41,010 nt of DNA from an uncultured Solirubrobacteraceae bacterium (GCA_902806205.1 CADCVR010000105.1:1-41010), one strand, 5' to 3'. Shown: positions 16,288 through 25,520, counted from the stretch's first letter. Made by a program: numbers and translations. The notes: generated by a model not told the origin, from the letters alone.

Positions 16288-17448
16288 ATGGGGCGCCGAC
16301 CCGAGTTGCGTGAGCTCAGCGACCAAGGCGTGCGCGACTGGATGGCGCCGCGGCGGGCGGCGTGGCAGATCGCCGTGGAGAACAACGGGATCGACGGTAG
16401 CGTCGGGGCGATCGTCCGCGCCCACAACGCGTTCGCCGGCGGCGGGATCCAGCTGCTCGGCGTGGGTCGCTACAACAAGCGCGCGGCGGTCGGGACCCAC
16501 CAGCACGAGCCGATCCGGGTGCTCGAAGCCGTGGAAGGCGAGTTCGTCGTCGGCGTCGAGGCCGGCCCGCTGCTCCCGCCGTTGCCCTGCGGCCTCTGGC
16601 CGTCGGCGACGTACGTCTTCGGCCACGACGCGGTGGGGCTCTCCCCCGCGCTGGCCGCCCGCTGCGACGTGCGCTTCGGGCCGCCGCCGGGCTGGGGTCC
16701 GGCGACCTCGCCGTCGATGCTCGCGCATCTGCTGATGTGGCGCCTGCGGCACGGGGACGCCCTCGCCGGGGCAGACCGCAGCGTGGGGCCTGACGATCCG
16801 CCCGGTGCCATCAGACCCCACGCCGGCGAGGCGGGCAACCACTGGGATCCGGCGTGGCTGGGGCTGAGCCGCGCCGAGCAGCGCGCGCGAGTGCCGTTCG
16901 ACTGGTGGGTCGGGTGCTGCGCGTGGGAGCCGCGCCGGGACTGGTGGGTGCACCTGCCCGGCGGACGGACGCCGCTGAACGCGGTGATGACGGCGCGCAA
17001 CGCGCTGGCCGCCGGCGCGGCGGGGGTGTTCACCGCGAGTGACCCCGGTCCCGAGCGCGCGCCGCTCGGCGATCACTGGCGCGTACGCTCCTCCGCGGAG
17101 GTCATGGCCTGGGCGCGCGCGGAGGGCTACGCGCTCGTCGCGCTCGAGCAGGGAGGGACCCCGCTCGCCGAGGCGGCCCTCCCGGCGCGCGCGGTCCTCG
17201 TCGCCGGCCACGAAGTGCACGGGCTGTCGTGCGCCGAGGTGCGCGCGTGCGACGCCGTGGTGAGCCTCCCGCAGTGGGGCTCGGTGAACTCCCTGAACGT
17301 CGCCAGCGCGGTGGGCCTGGTTCTCGACGCCGCGCCCCAGATCGCTGAGTGCCGGCCGGCGCCCGGGGGTGGGCACCAGCCGGCACTCGGCGGGGTTCAG
17401 GCCAGGGCGGTCGTGACGGGGCCCGCGCGCTCGCGGTCGGACTCGTAG
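16288..17448 (+). CDS. Tandem double-SPOUT (SpoU/TrmH-like) RNA methyltransferase family protein
   Basis: 386 residues that read as two consecutive SpoU-type knotted methyltransferase domains. Domain 1 (about 8-155) has a motif-1 region SVGAIVRAHNAF with Arg44, GVGRYNKRAAVGTHQH, and motif 2 YVFGHDAVGLSPALAARCD; the following motif 3 lacks the usual SLNV. Domain 2 (about 205-348) has motif 2 VLVAGHEVHGLS at 304-314 and an intact motif 3 LPQWGSVNSLNVASAVGL at 327-344. Its motif-1 region PLNAVMTARNALAAG has lost the Asn and Arg. Known SpoU enzymes 2'-O-methylate tRNA or rRNA ribose as homodimers; this looks like a covalent pseudo-dimer. The target is unknown. The last 35 residues overlap a terminator hairpin and the end of leuD and may be a run-on. 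Confidence 0.8.
   Translation: MGRRPELRELSDQGVRDWMAPRRAAWQIAVENNGIDGSVGAIVRAHNAFAGGGIQLLGVGRYNKRAAVGTHQHEPIRVLEAVEGEFVVGVEAGPLLPPLPCGLWPSATYVFGHDAVGLSPALAARCDVRFGPPPGWGPATSPSMLAHLLMWRLRHGDALAGADRSVGPDDPPGAIRPHAGEAGNHWDPAWLGLSRAEQRARVPFDWWVGCCAWEPRRDWWVHLPGGRTPLNAVMTARNALAAGAAGVFTASDPGPERAPLGDHWRVRSSAEVMAWARAEGYALVALEQGGTPLAEAALPARAVLVAGHEVHGLSCAEVRACDAVVSLPQWGSVNSLNVASAVGLVLDAAPQIAECRPAPGGGHQPALGGVQARAVVTGPARSRSDS
17347..17388. terminator. Bidirectional terminator hairpin between the double-SPOUT gene and leuD
   Basis: GAGTGCCGGC (17347-17356) pairs perfectly with GCCGGCACTC (17379-17388). The loop can pair further (GGCGCCC with GGGCACC, one mismatch). It lies just downstream of leuD, which ends at 17397, and inside the C-terminal run-on of the plus-strand gene. 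Confidence 0.65.
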
Positions 17449-17960
17449 GCGGCGATGGCCGCATCCTCTTGCAGCGTCAGGGCGATGTCGTCGAGGCCGT
17501 TGAGCAGGCGGTGCTTGATCTCCGGGTCGATCTCGAAGGAGGCGCTGCCGCCGTCCCAGCGGACCTCCTGGGCGGCCAGGTCGACCTCGGCGTGGCCGGC
17601 GGCGGCGATCGCGGCGACCTCCGCGTGGCTCAGCTGCACGGGCAGCAGGCCGCACTTCGTGCAGTTCGACTCGAAGATGTCGGCGAAGCTCTCGGCGACG
17701 ATCGCCCGGAAGCCGTAGTCCTCCAGCGCCCACGGCGCGTGCTCGCGCGAGGAGCCGCAGCCGAAGTTGCGCCCCGTGACCAGGATCTGGTTGGCCGGCA
17801 GGCTCCAGCCCGGCTCCTTGGCCCAGTCGTAGAAGAGGAACGACCCGAAGCCCGTCCGCTCGACCCGCTTGAGGAACTGCTTCGGGATGATCTGGTCCGT
17901 GTCGACGTCGTCGCGGTCGAGGACCGAGACTGCGCCCGTGATCGTCGTGATGGGTTCCAC
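17397..17960 (-). CDS. leuD: 3-isopropylmalate dehydratase small subunit
   Basis: Swivelling-domain subunit of isopropylmalate isomerase. The 187-residue product starts VEPITTITGAVSVLDRDDVDTDQIIPKQFL and carries the family core RNFGCGSSREHAPWAL and FADIFESNCTKCGLLPV. The GTG at 17960 has a GGAG sequence about 9 nt upstream. A GTG at 17975 overlapping the end of leuC is an alternative that would add five residues. It is the last gene of the XRE-leuC-leuD unit and ends at a strong hairpin. Confidence 0.94.
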   Translation of the reverse strand: MEPITTITGAVSVLDRDDVDTDQIIPKQFLKRVERTGFGSFLFYDWAKEPGWSLPANQILVTGRNFGCGSSREHAPWALEDYGFRAIVAESFADIFESNCTKCGLLPVQLSHAEVAAIAAAGHAEVDLAAQEVRWDGGSASFEIDPEIKHRLLNGLDDIALTLQEDAAIAAYESDRERAGPVTTALA

Positions 17961-17965
17961 CGTGC

Positions 17966-19324
17966 TCAGCTCCACCGTCGGATGTCGACGAAACGGCCTT
18001 CGATCGCCGCGGCGGCGGCCATCTGCGGCGAGACGAGGTGCGTCCGGGCGCCCTTGCCCTGGCGCCCCTCGAAGTTGCGATTCGACGTCGAGGCGACCCG
18101 CTCGCCCGGCGCCGCGATGTCCGGGTTCATCCCCAGGCACATCGAGCAGCCCGCGGCACGCCAGTCGAAGCCCGCGGCGCGGAAGATCTCGTCGAGCCCC
18201 TCGGCCTCGGCCTGGGCCTTGACCTGCACCGAGCCCGGGACGACCATCGCGTCCACGCCGCCCGCGACCGTGTGGCCCGCGACGACCTTCGCCGCCGCCC
18301 GCAGGTCGCCGATGCGCGAGTTCGTGCACGAGCCGATGAAGACGCGGTCGAGCGTGATCTCCTGGATCGGCGTGCCGCCCGACAGGCCCATGTACTCCAG
18401 CGCCCGCTCCTCGCCCTCCGAGCCCGGAACCGGCACCGTCCCGCTGACCTGCGCGACCTGCGCCGGATTCGTGCCCCACGAGACCATCGGGCTGACCGCG
18501 CTCGCGTCGACGGCGATCTCCTTGTCGAAGGTCGCCCCCGCGTCGGAGCGCAGGTGCCGGAACTCGACGTCGGTGTAGGCCGGCTTCCCGCGGAGGTACC
18601 CGATGGTCGTCGCGTCGGGCGCGATCATCCCCGCGCGGCCGCCGCCCTCGATCGTCATGTTGCACATCGTCATGCGACCCTCCATGGAGAGGCCGTGGAC
18701 GACGTCGCCCGCGTACTCGACGACGTGCCCGGCCGCGCCGTCGACGCCCATCTGGCCGATCGTCGCGAGGATCAAATCCTTCGCGGTGACGCCGAAGCCG
18801 AGCTCGCCGACGTAGTTGATGCGCATGGACTTCGGCTTGCGCTGCACGAGGCACTGGGTGGCCAGCACGTGCTCGACCTCCGAGGTGCCGATGCCGAAGG
18901 CGAGCGCCCCGAAGGCGCCGTGGGTGGCGGTGTGCGAGTCGCCGCAGACGATCGTCATGCCCGGCTGGGTGACACCGAGCTCCGGGCCGATGACGTGCAC
19001 GATGCCCTGGTGCTCTGAGCCGAGCGAGTAGATCGGGATGCCGAACTCCGCGCAGTTGGCCTCGAGCGTCTCGACCTGCACCCGTGAGAGCTGGTCCTTG
19101 ATGCGCGCGGCGACGGGCGTGCCGTCGGTGGGCACGTTGTGGTCGGCGGTGGCCAGCGTCCGGTCCGGGCGGCGAACCCGGCGGCCTGCGAGGCGCAGGC
19201 CGTCGAAGGCCTGCGGGCTGGTCACCTCGTGGACGAGGTGCAGGTCGATGTAGATCAAGCCGGGAGCGACCTCGTGGGCCGCCCAGAGCTTGTCGAACAT
19301 GGACTCAGGGGAATCGGTGCTCAT
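17966..19324 (-). CDS. leuC: 3-isopropylmalate dehydratase large subunit
   Basis: Aconitase-family [4Fe-4S] subunit of isopropylmalate isomerase, 452 residues. The cluster ligands are the Cys of [11 protein letters not shown] and the two of [12 protein letters not shown]. Also seen are [20 protein letters not shown] and [10 protein letters not shown]. It probably serves both leucine and, through citramalate from cimA, isoleucine synthesis. The ATG overlaps the regulator stop in ATGA, so leuC translation is tied to the XRE-cupin gene. Confidence 0.96.
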   Translation of the reverse strand: MSTDSPESMFDKLWAAHEVAPGLIYIDLHLVHEVTSPQAFDGLRLAGRRVRRPDRTLATADHNVPTDGTPVAARIKDQLSRVQVETLEANCAEFGIPIYSLGSEHQGIVHVIGPELGVTQPGMTIVCGDSHTATHGAFGALAFGIGTSEVEHVLATQCLVQRKPKSMRINYVGELGFGVTAKDLILATIGQMGVDGAAGHVVEYAGDVVHGLSMEGRMTMCNMTIEGGGRAGMIAPDATTIGYLRGKPAYTDVEFRHLRSDAGATFDKEIAVDASAVSPMVSWGTNPAQVAQVSGTVPVPGSEGEERALEYMGLSGGTPIQEITLDRVFIGSCTNSRIGDLRAAAKVVAGHTVAGGVDAMVVPGSVQVKAQAEAEGLDEIFRAAGFDWRAAGCSMCLGMNPDIAAPGERVASTSNRNFEGRQGKGARTHLVSPQMAAAAAIEGRFVDIRRWS

Positions 19325-19908
19325 GAGCGTCGCAGCCCGGCCGACACGATGGCCAGCAGGACCGCCTCCTCTCGGGTGGGGTTCTCGAAGTGGTGCTCCA
19401 GGTCGGCGTCGAACGTCACGCAGTCGCCCTCGGTGAGCGTGTGCTGCTCGCCGTCGATGACGAGGATCAACCCGCCGCGCTCGACCAGCGCGACCTCGCG
19501 GGCACCGGCCTCGTGCATCGGCGGGTCGCCCTGCGCGCCGGTGCGGGCGCCCGGCGCGAGCACGTGCCGCGACAGCTCGGCGCGCTGGCCGGGCAGCGGC
19601 GGGGTGAGCAGCTCGAAGCGGTGGCCGCCGCCCCCGCCGCGCCGACGGTCCGCGGCGCGGACGACGGAGACGGCGCCGCCCTCATCGAGGCGCAGGAGCT
19701 GCGAGAGCCGCAGGCCGAGCCCCTGGGCAATGCGCGAGGCGATCTGCAGCGTCGGAGAGGTCTCTCCCCGCTCAACCTGGGACAGCATGGGCGCCGACAC
19801 CCCCGAGCGCTCGGCGAGGTCGCGCAGCGAGAGGCCCGTCGCCTCCCGCAGGGCCCGGACGCGCGGCCCGATCGGGATCTGCTGCTCGAGGGGCTCCACG
19901 ATGGCCAT
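19321..19908 (-). CDS. XRE-family regulator with C-terminal cupin domain
   Basis: 195 residues. An XRE-type helix-turn-helix occupies about 14-70 ([20 protein letters not shown] then [23 protein letters not shown]). A cupin sensor domain covers about 105-190, with [28 protein letters not shown] and HHFEN. XRE-cupin proteins usually sense small metabolites or metals. It is the first gene of the leuCD unit and overlaps leuC by 4 nt. A perfect 12-bp inverted repeat begins directly at its start codon and spans a TAACGT -10-like box, so autorepression is likely. A role in controlling leucine synthesis is inferred from context only. Confidence 0.88.
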   Translation of the reverse strand: MAIVEPLEQQIPIGPRVRALREATGLSLRDLAERSGVSAPMLSQVERGETSPTLQIASRIAQGLGLRLSQLLRLDEGGAVSVVRAADRRRGGGGGHRFELLTPPLPGQRAELSRHVLAPGARTGAQGDPPMHEAGAREVALVERGGLILVIDGEQHTLTEGDCVTFDADLEHHFENPTREEAVLLAIVSAGLRRS

Positions 19909-19938
19909 GCCGGCTGTACGTTATCACGTACAGCCGGC
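19909..19938. promoter_or_regulatory. Perfect inverted repeat (12-6-12) at the XRE-cupin start: candidate operator overlapping the promoter
   Basis: GCCGGCTGTACG (19909-19920) and CGTACAGCCGGC (19927-19938) are exact reverse complements separated by 6 bp. The repeat abuts the ATG, which ends at 19908. On the minus strand it contains TAACGT (19918-19923), 9 nt before the ATG. No Shine-Dalgarno fits between. It could alternatively act as a transcript hairpin after leuA, which ends at 19951. Confidence 0.7.
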
Positions 19939-19950
19939 TGCGCGTGGGGG

Positions 19951-21582
19951 CTACGGCGTGGGGCTGGGCAACGCGGGGACGGCGGGCGCGGCGGCGAGGG
20001 TGGTCGCCTTCGAGACGGCGTTGGACAGCGCGCGGGCGTAGGCGGTCGCCGCCGCGGCGATGATGTCCGTCGCGACGGCCTGGCCCGCCCCCGTCACGCG
20101 CTCCCCGGTCAGCAGCCCCGGTGTGACGTTGCGGACCGCCGCCGCCGGATCGCCGAGCTCGAGTACGACACTCACCTCGCCGAGCGCGTCGGCCTCGCCG
20201 GTGACCGCGTCCACGCGGAACTCGCGCAGCCGGCCGTCGACGCCCGTGGCGGCATTGAGCGCCTTGAAGATGGCGTCGACGGGGCCGTCACCGGTGAAGG
20301 AGCCCTCGGTGACGTCGCCGTCGGGGCCCTTGACCGCGACGGTCGCGTGCGGCGGGCGGCGCGAGGAAGCCTCCACGTCGAACCACTCGATCGTCCACCC
20401 CGCGTGCTCGGTACGCAGCTCGTCGGTGACCAAGGCCTCGAGATCCATCGCCGAGACGCTCTTCTTGCGGTCGGCGACATCCTTGAAGCGCGTGAAGGCC
20501 GCGTTGAGCGCCTGACCCTCGACCGCATAGCCGAGCTCCTCCAGCGCCGCCTTCAGCGCCGCGCGGCCCGAATGCTTGCCGAGCACGAGCGCGTTGGTCT
20601 CCAGCCCCACGGTCCGCGCGTCCATGATCTCGAACGTCGAGCGGTCCTTGAGCACGCCGTCCTGGTGGATCCCCGACTCGTGGGCGAACGCGTTACGGCC
20701 CACGATCGCCTTGTTCGGCTGCACGACGTAGCCCGTCAGGCGGCTCACGAGGCGCGACGCGCGGGCGAGCTCGGTCGTCTCGACCCCCGTGTGCAGCCCG
20801 TCCGCGTGACCGCCGCGCACGTGCAGCAACATCACGATCTCCTCCAGCGACGCGTTGCCCGCCCGCTCGCCGATGCCGTTGATCGCGCACTCCACCTGCC
20901 GCGCGCCGGCCTGCACGCCGGCGAAGGAGTTGGCGACCGCCAGGCCGAGGTCGTCGTGGCAGTGGGTGCTCAGCGTCGCGGAGCGCAGGTCGGGCACGAG
21001 CGCGTAGAGGCGGGTGAGGAACGCCGCGTACTCCAGTGGCATCGCGTAGCCGACGGTGTCGGGGACGTTGATGACCGTCGCGCCCTCGTCGAGCGCGATC
21101 TGCAGCACCTCGGCGGTGAACCCGACGTCCGCTCGGGTCGCGTCCATCGGTGAGAACTCGACGTCGTCGACGAGCGCCTTGGCCTGGGCGACCGAGGCGC
21201 GCGTGAGACCCTTGACGTCCTCGCGGCTGGCCTTGAGCTGGTGCTCGATGTGGATGTCGGAAGTGGAGACGAAGGTGTGGATGCGAGGTCGCTCCGCGTC
21301 GCGGATCGCCTCGAAGCAGCGGTCGATGTCGCCCGCGTTGGCCCGCGCGAGCCCGCAGACGACGGGCCCGCGGACCTCTCGGGCGATGACCTGGACGGCC
21401 GCGAAGTCGCCCGGGGAGGCGATCGGGAACCCGGCCTCGATGACGTCGACGCCGAGCCGCGCGAGCTGGTGGGCGATCTCGAGCTTCTCGCTCGCGTTGA
21501 GCGAGATGCCGGGCGACTGTTCGCCGTCGCGCAGGGTCGTGTCGAAGATCTGGACGCGTCGGGCGTCGGTGCTGGCGGACAT
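19951..21582 (-). CDS. leuA: 2-isopropylmalate synthase
   Basis: Condenses 2-oxoisovalerate with acetyl-CoA, the first committed step of leucine synthesis. The 543 residues start near FDTTLRDGEQSPGISL, with metal ligands in HCHDDLGLAVANS and NGIGERAGNASLEE. HESGIHQDGVLKD and LGKHSGRAAL follow in the accessory domain. The allosteric leucine-binding domain is at about 390-510, and the tail is Ala/Pro-rich. A strong AAGGAG ribosome binding site precedes the ATG, unlike most genes here, which fits a transcript with a real leader. That leader encodes a Leu-rich peptide. The dedicated cimA elsewhere in the window suggests this copy is the leucine enzyme. Confidence 0.96.
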   Translation of the reverse strand: MSASTDARRVQIFDTTLRDGEQSPGISLNASEKLEIAHQLARLGVDVIEAGFPIASPGDFAAVQVIAREVRGPVVCGLARANAGDIDRCFEAIRDAERPRIHTFVSTSDIHIEHQLKASREDVKGLTRASVAQAKALVDDVEFSPMDATRADVGFTAEVLQIALDEGATVINVPDTVGYAMPLEYAAFLTRLYALVPDLRSATLSTHCHDDLGLAVANSFAGVQAGARQVECAINGIGERAGNASLEEIVMLLHVRGGHADGLHTGVETTELARASRLVSRLTGYVVQPNKAIVGRNAFAHESGIHQDGVLKDRSTFEIMDARTVGLETNALVLGKHSGRAALKAALEELGYAVEGQALNAAFTRFKDVADRKKSVSAMDLEALVTDELRTEHAGWTIEWFDVEASSRRPPHATVAVKGPDGDVTEGSFTGDGPVDAIFKALNAATGVDGRLREFRVDAVTGEADALGEVSVVLELGDPAAAVRNVTPGLLTGERVTGAGQAVATDIIAAAATAYARALSNAVSKATTLAAAPAVPALPSPTP

Positions 21583-21661
21583 GCTGGTCTCCTTGCTTGA
21601 AGGCTGAGGGCGACTGCTTGGCTTCTCTCGCGGCTGTCAGGCGGCCGCCACGCGCGAACGG

Positions 21662-21677
21662 TTCCCCTAGCGGGGAA
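21662..21677 (-). promoter_or_regulatory. Hairpin at the end of the leuA leader peptide
   Basis: On the minus strand TTCCCC-GCTA-GGGGAA is a perfect 6-bp stem that covers the Pro-Arg-stop codons of the leader peptide. A ribosome stalled at the Leu codons just upstream would leave it free to form, while one reaching the stop would open it. Downstream, GCGGC/GCCGC pairs could form further stems. Confidence 0.45.
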
Positions 21678-21711
21678 GGAGAAGTCGGAGCAGCGCAGAG
21701 GAGAACGGCAT
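21667..21711 (-). CDS. Leucine-rich leader peptide MPFSSALLRLLLPR (candidate leuA attenuator)
   Basis: A 14-codon frame upstream of leuA reads MPFSSALLRLLLPR. Five of 14 residues are Leu, encoded CTG CTC CTT CTC CTT; CTT is uncommon in such GC-rich DNA. A TAGCCT -10-like box ends 9 nt before the ATG, so the peptide would be translated from a near-leaderless mRNA. A perfect hairpin covers its last codons, and leuA starts 84 nt downstream. Leu-rich leader peptides before leuA are an established attenuation device in actinobacteria and others. Confidence 0.7.
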   Translation of the reverse strand: MPFSSALLRLLLPR

Positions 21712-21720
21712 CCGCCCGGC

Positions 21721-21726
21721 AGGCTA
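21721..21726 (-). promoter_or_regulatory. -10-like box of leuA (TAGCCT, 9 nt before the leader peptide)
   Basis: TAGCCT on the minus strand; same hexamer as before leuB and menB. It would place the transcript start within a few bases of the leader-peptide ATG. No good -35 is seen. The stretch up to the permease stop at 21804 has no gene. Confidence 0.5.
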
Positions 21727-21803
21727 CCAGCGTCCGGCACGCACAAGCCAGCGAGTCGCCGTAGGAAGTCCTCCGGCTGCGCAGGCGTCGTCGCCGACGG
21801 CCG

Positions 21804-23327
21804 TCAGGCCACGGTCTCCCGCGCGAGGACGGCGGGGTCGGCCACCTCGCGTCGCCGGGAGAAGAACTCCCGGTGGCCGAGCAGCCGCCAGCTGATCATG
21901 AGCGCCGCGCCGAGGAGCAGGAAGCCCAGCCCGACGACCAGCGGTGTCCCGACGCCCAGGAAGGTGCCGCTGCCGGCGTCCGGGGCGCTCAGGTCACGGC
22001 ACGAGCGGTAGAAGAGCAGCGCCAGCAGCGTCGCGCCGGTCAGCGGCGCGACGCCGACGAGGATGAGGTTGCGCGCGCTCTTGAACAGCTCGCGCCGGTA
22101 GTAGACGACACAGGCGTAGCCCGTCAGCGCGTAGTAGAAGGAGATCATCAGCCCGAGCGCCGCGATCGAATCCCCGAGGATGTCCTCGGAGATCAAGGTC
22201 AGCGTGACGTACCAGCCGATGGCCAGCGCCCCGAACAGCAGTGTCGACACGTGCGGGGTCTGCGAGCGCGGGTGGACCGCCCCGAGCGCCCGGGGCGCCG
22301 CGCCGTGGCGCGCCATCGACAGCGCCGTGCGGGCGTTGGGCAGGATCGTCGTCAGGCAGGAGGCCGCCGCGGAAGTCAGCACGGCGATGACCACGAGCTT
22401 GTCCAGCGGCGTGCCGAAGACCCCGGCGGCCAGGACGCCGAGCGCGTCGTCCGCGTCGGCCAGCCCGGCCGGGCCGTTGAAGGCCTGGGCGGCCACGGCG
22501 ACCAGGACGTAGATCCCCAGCAGCACGAGGGTGGAGCCCACCGCCGCCTTGCCCGGCGTGGTGCTCGGGTTCACGGACTCCTCGTTGACGGAGACCGTCG
22601 CGTCCCAGCCCCAGTAGATGAAGACCGCGAGCAGGACGCCGGCGGCCAGGGCCTCGGTCGACTCGAGCTCGAACGGGTTCAACCAGCCCAGCGCCGGTTC
22701 GATCGACTGCGGTCCCGCGTCGCCGGCGTAGACCTTGACGAGGGCGACGACGGCGAACAGCACGAGGGCCACGAGCTCGGCTCCGAGCAGCAGCACCTGC
22801 GTCCGGACGGAGAGCTCGATCCCGATGACGCAGACCAGCGTCATCGCCGCGATGAAGAGCACCCCGAGCGCGGTGACCGCCGCCGTCGACTCCGCCGCTC
22901 CCTCGAGCCCGAGAAGCCTGAACGTGTAGAGGCCGGCGATCTGCCCGAGGTTCGCCATGACGATCGTGCCGGCCGCCACGAGGCCCCAGCCCCCCATCCA
23001 GCCCAGGTACGGCCCCAGCGCTCGGGTGACCCACGTGAACGTCGTGCCGCAGTCCGGATCGGCCCGGTTCATGAAGAGGTAGGCCGTCGCGATGAAGAGC
23101 ATCGGCAGGAACGCCACGAGGAAGACGCTCGGTGCGGCGACGCCGACGCCGTCGATCGCGATGACGAAGCCGAGCGTCGCTGCGAGGGAGTAGCCCGGCG
23201 CCGTGGACGCCACACCGATGACCACGTTGGAGACGAAGCCGAGCGCCCCGCTCCTGAGCCCCTTGGCGCCCGGAACCGAGCCGTCGACGGAGGCCCTGCC
23301 GGGGGCTGGAGCGGAGCTGGCGCTCAT
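21804..23327 (-). CDS. APC-family amino acid permease
   Basis: A 507-residue integral membrane transporter with about 12 hydrophobic segments between residues 30 and 485. TM1 carries the helix-breaking SNVVIGVASTAPGYSLAATLG, and GTTFTWVTRALGPYLGWMGGW follows the second or third segment. These are typical of amino acid-polyamine-organocation antiporters and symporters. The substrate is not evident; its place directly upstream of leuA could hint at an amino acid but is not evidence. A TAGGGT box 6 nt before the ATG predicts a leaderless mRNA. It diverges from the ParB-like gene. Confidence 0.9.
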   Translation of the reverse strand: MSASSAPAPGRASVDGSVPGAKGLRSGALGFVSNVVIGVASTAPGYSLAATLGFVIAIDGVGVAAPSVFLVAFLPMLFIATAYLFMNRADPDCGTTFTWVTRALGPYLGWMGGWGLVAAGTIVMANLGQIAGLYTFRLLGLEGAAESTAAVTALGVLFIAAMTLVCVIGIELSVRTQVLLLGAELVALVLFAVVALVKVYAGDAGPQSIEPALGWLNPFELESTEALAAGVLLAVFIYWGWDATVSVNEESVNPSTTPGKAAVGSTLVLLGIYVLVAVAAQAFNGPAGLADADDALGVLAAGVFGTPLDKLVVIAVLTSAAASCLTTILPNARTALSMARHGAAPRALGAVHPRSQTPHVSTLLFGALAIGWYVTLTLISEDILGDSIAALGLMISFYYALTGYACVVYYRRELFKSARNLILVGVAPLTGATLLALLFYRSCRDLSAPDAGSGTFLGVGTPLVVGLGFLLLGAALMISWRLLGHREFFSRRREVADPAVLARETVA

Positions 23328-23333
23328 GGGCCG

Positions 23334-23339
23334 ACCCTA
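23334..23339 (-). promoter_or_regulatory. -10-like box of the APC permease gene (TAGGGT, 6 nt before ATG)
   Basis: TAGGGT on the minus strand within the 81-bp divergent region shared with the ParB-like gene; spacing fits a transcript starting at the ATG. Confidence 0.45.
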
Positions 23340-23394
23340 CGACGCAGCGCCGCCGGACGTGCCACGGGACGGGACCGACGTGCTCGCTCCCGGG

Positions 23395-23400
23395 TACCTT
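23395..23400 (+). promoter_or_regulatory. -10-like box of the ParB-like gene (TACCTT, 8 nt before ATG)
   Basis: TACCTT followed by GGGGCGCG and the ATG at 23409. It supports that start rather than a longer reading across the permease gene. Confidence 0.45.
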
Positions 23401-23408
23401 GGGGCGCG

Positions 23409-24260
23409 ATGCCCTCGCTCCCGACCGGCTTTCCCGCCAACGACGCTCAGGACGACTTCTCCCGTGCCCGACGCCGGCAGGCGCTCCGCCGCCTCGGTCG
23501 CCGCTTCGAGCGTGGCGGGGCCGACATCGACGTCATCCTGCCCTTCGACGAGGTCGTCGCCGAGCTCGGCCGGATCGGGGAGCGCGATATCGGGTTGCAG
23601 GTCGTCGAGCTCGATTCGATCGTGGGAACCGTCGATCGCGGCGGCCGGGGGAACTTCGACAGGCGCTTCGCCCCGACGAGCTCGCGGGTGCGCCTGCGCT
23701 GGGAGCGGATCGCCGAGCAGATGCGCCGGGGCGGTGAGCTGCCACCGATCAGCGTCTACCGCGTCGGCGAGGTGCACTTCGTGCGCGACGGGCATCACCG
23801 GGTCTCCGTCGCCCGCGCACACGGGCTGACCCACATCGAGGCGCACGTCGTCGAGGTCAGCACCCGAGTCGGCGCCGGCCGCGAGCTGACGGTGGCCGAC
23901 CTGCCGCTCAAGGGTCACGAGCGGCTCTTTCGCGAGCGGGTGCCGCTCGAGCCGCCGGCGCGCGCGCGGGTGGTGCTCAGCGATCCCTGGCGTTACGGCG
24001 AGCTCGCCGAGGGCGTCGAGGCGTGGGGCTTCCGGGTGATGCAGGATCGCGCCGAGCTCCTGGTCCGGGAGGAGAACGCGCGGTTGTGGTTCGAGGAGGA
24101 GTTCCTTCCCGTCGTAGCGACGCTCCACGACGCCGGACTCGTCGCTCCGGGTCACAGCGACGCCGACGCCTACATCTCCGTCAGCGCCGCGAGGTACCGC
24201 CTCATGCGCACCCAGGAATGGACGCCCGAGGTCATCGGCCGTCTGCGCGGAGAGTCCTGA
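23409..24260 (+). CDS. Stand-alone ParB/sulfiredoxin-fold protein
   Basis: 283 residues with a ParB-type N-terminal catalytic fold. ILPFDEVVAELG at 43-54 and the nucleotide-binding signature FVRDGHHRVSVARAHG at 124-139 fit the ParB GxxR box. No ParB-type helix-turn-helix or dimerisation domain is apparent, and the C-terminal 110 residues resemble no domain I can name. No parA, origin or parS-like site is nearby, so a role in chromosome partition is unlikely. ParB folds also serve as nucleases, kinases and CTP or ATP switches. It diverges from the APC permease gene and is convergent with the ABC importer. The function is unknown. Confidence 0.75.
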   Translation: MPSLPTGFPANDAQDDFSRARRRQALRRLGRRFERGGADIDVILPFDEVVAELGRIGERDIGLQVVELDSIVGTVDRGGRGNFDRRFAPTSSRVRLRWERIAEQMRRGGELPPISVYRVGEVHFVRDGHHRVSVARAHGLTHIEAHVVEVSTRVGAGRELTVADLPLKGHERLFRERVPLEPPARARVVLSDPWRYGELAEGVEAWGFRVMQDRAELLVREENARLWFEEEFLPVVATLHDAGLVAPGHSDADAYISVSAARYRLMRTQEWTPEVIGRLRGES

Positions 24261-24275
24261 CCGCGGCTGGTCGGC

Positions 24276-25520
<1,245 letters not shown>

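Noticed and set aside
21873-23408. Long plus-strand open frame running antisense through the APC permease into the ParB-like gene
   Set aside because: Composition is Arg/Glu/Asp/His repeats typical of an antisense frame in GC-rich DNA, while the minus-strand frame is a clear 12-TM permease. The real gene starts at 23409 behind a TACCTT box.
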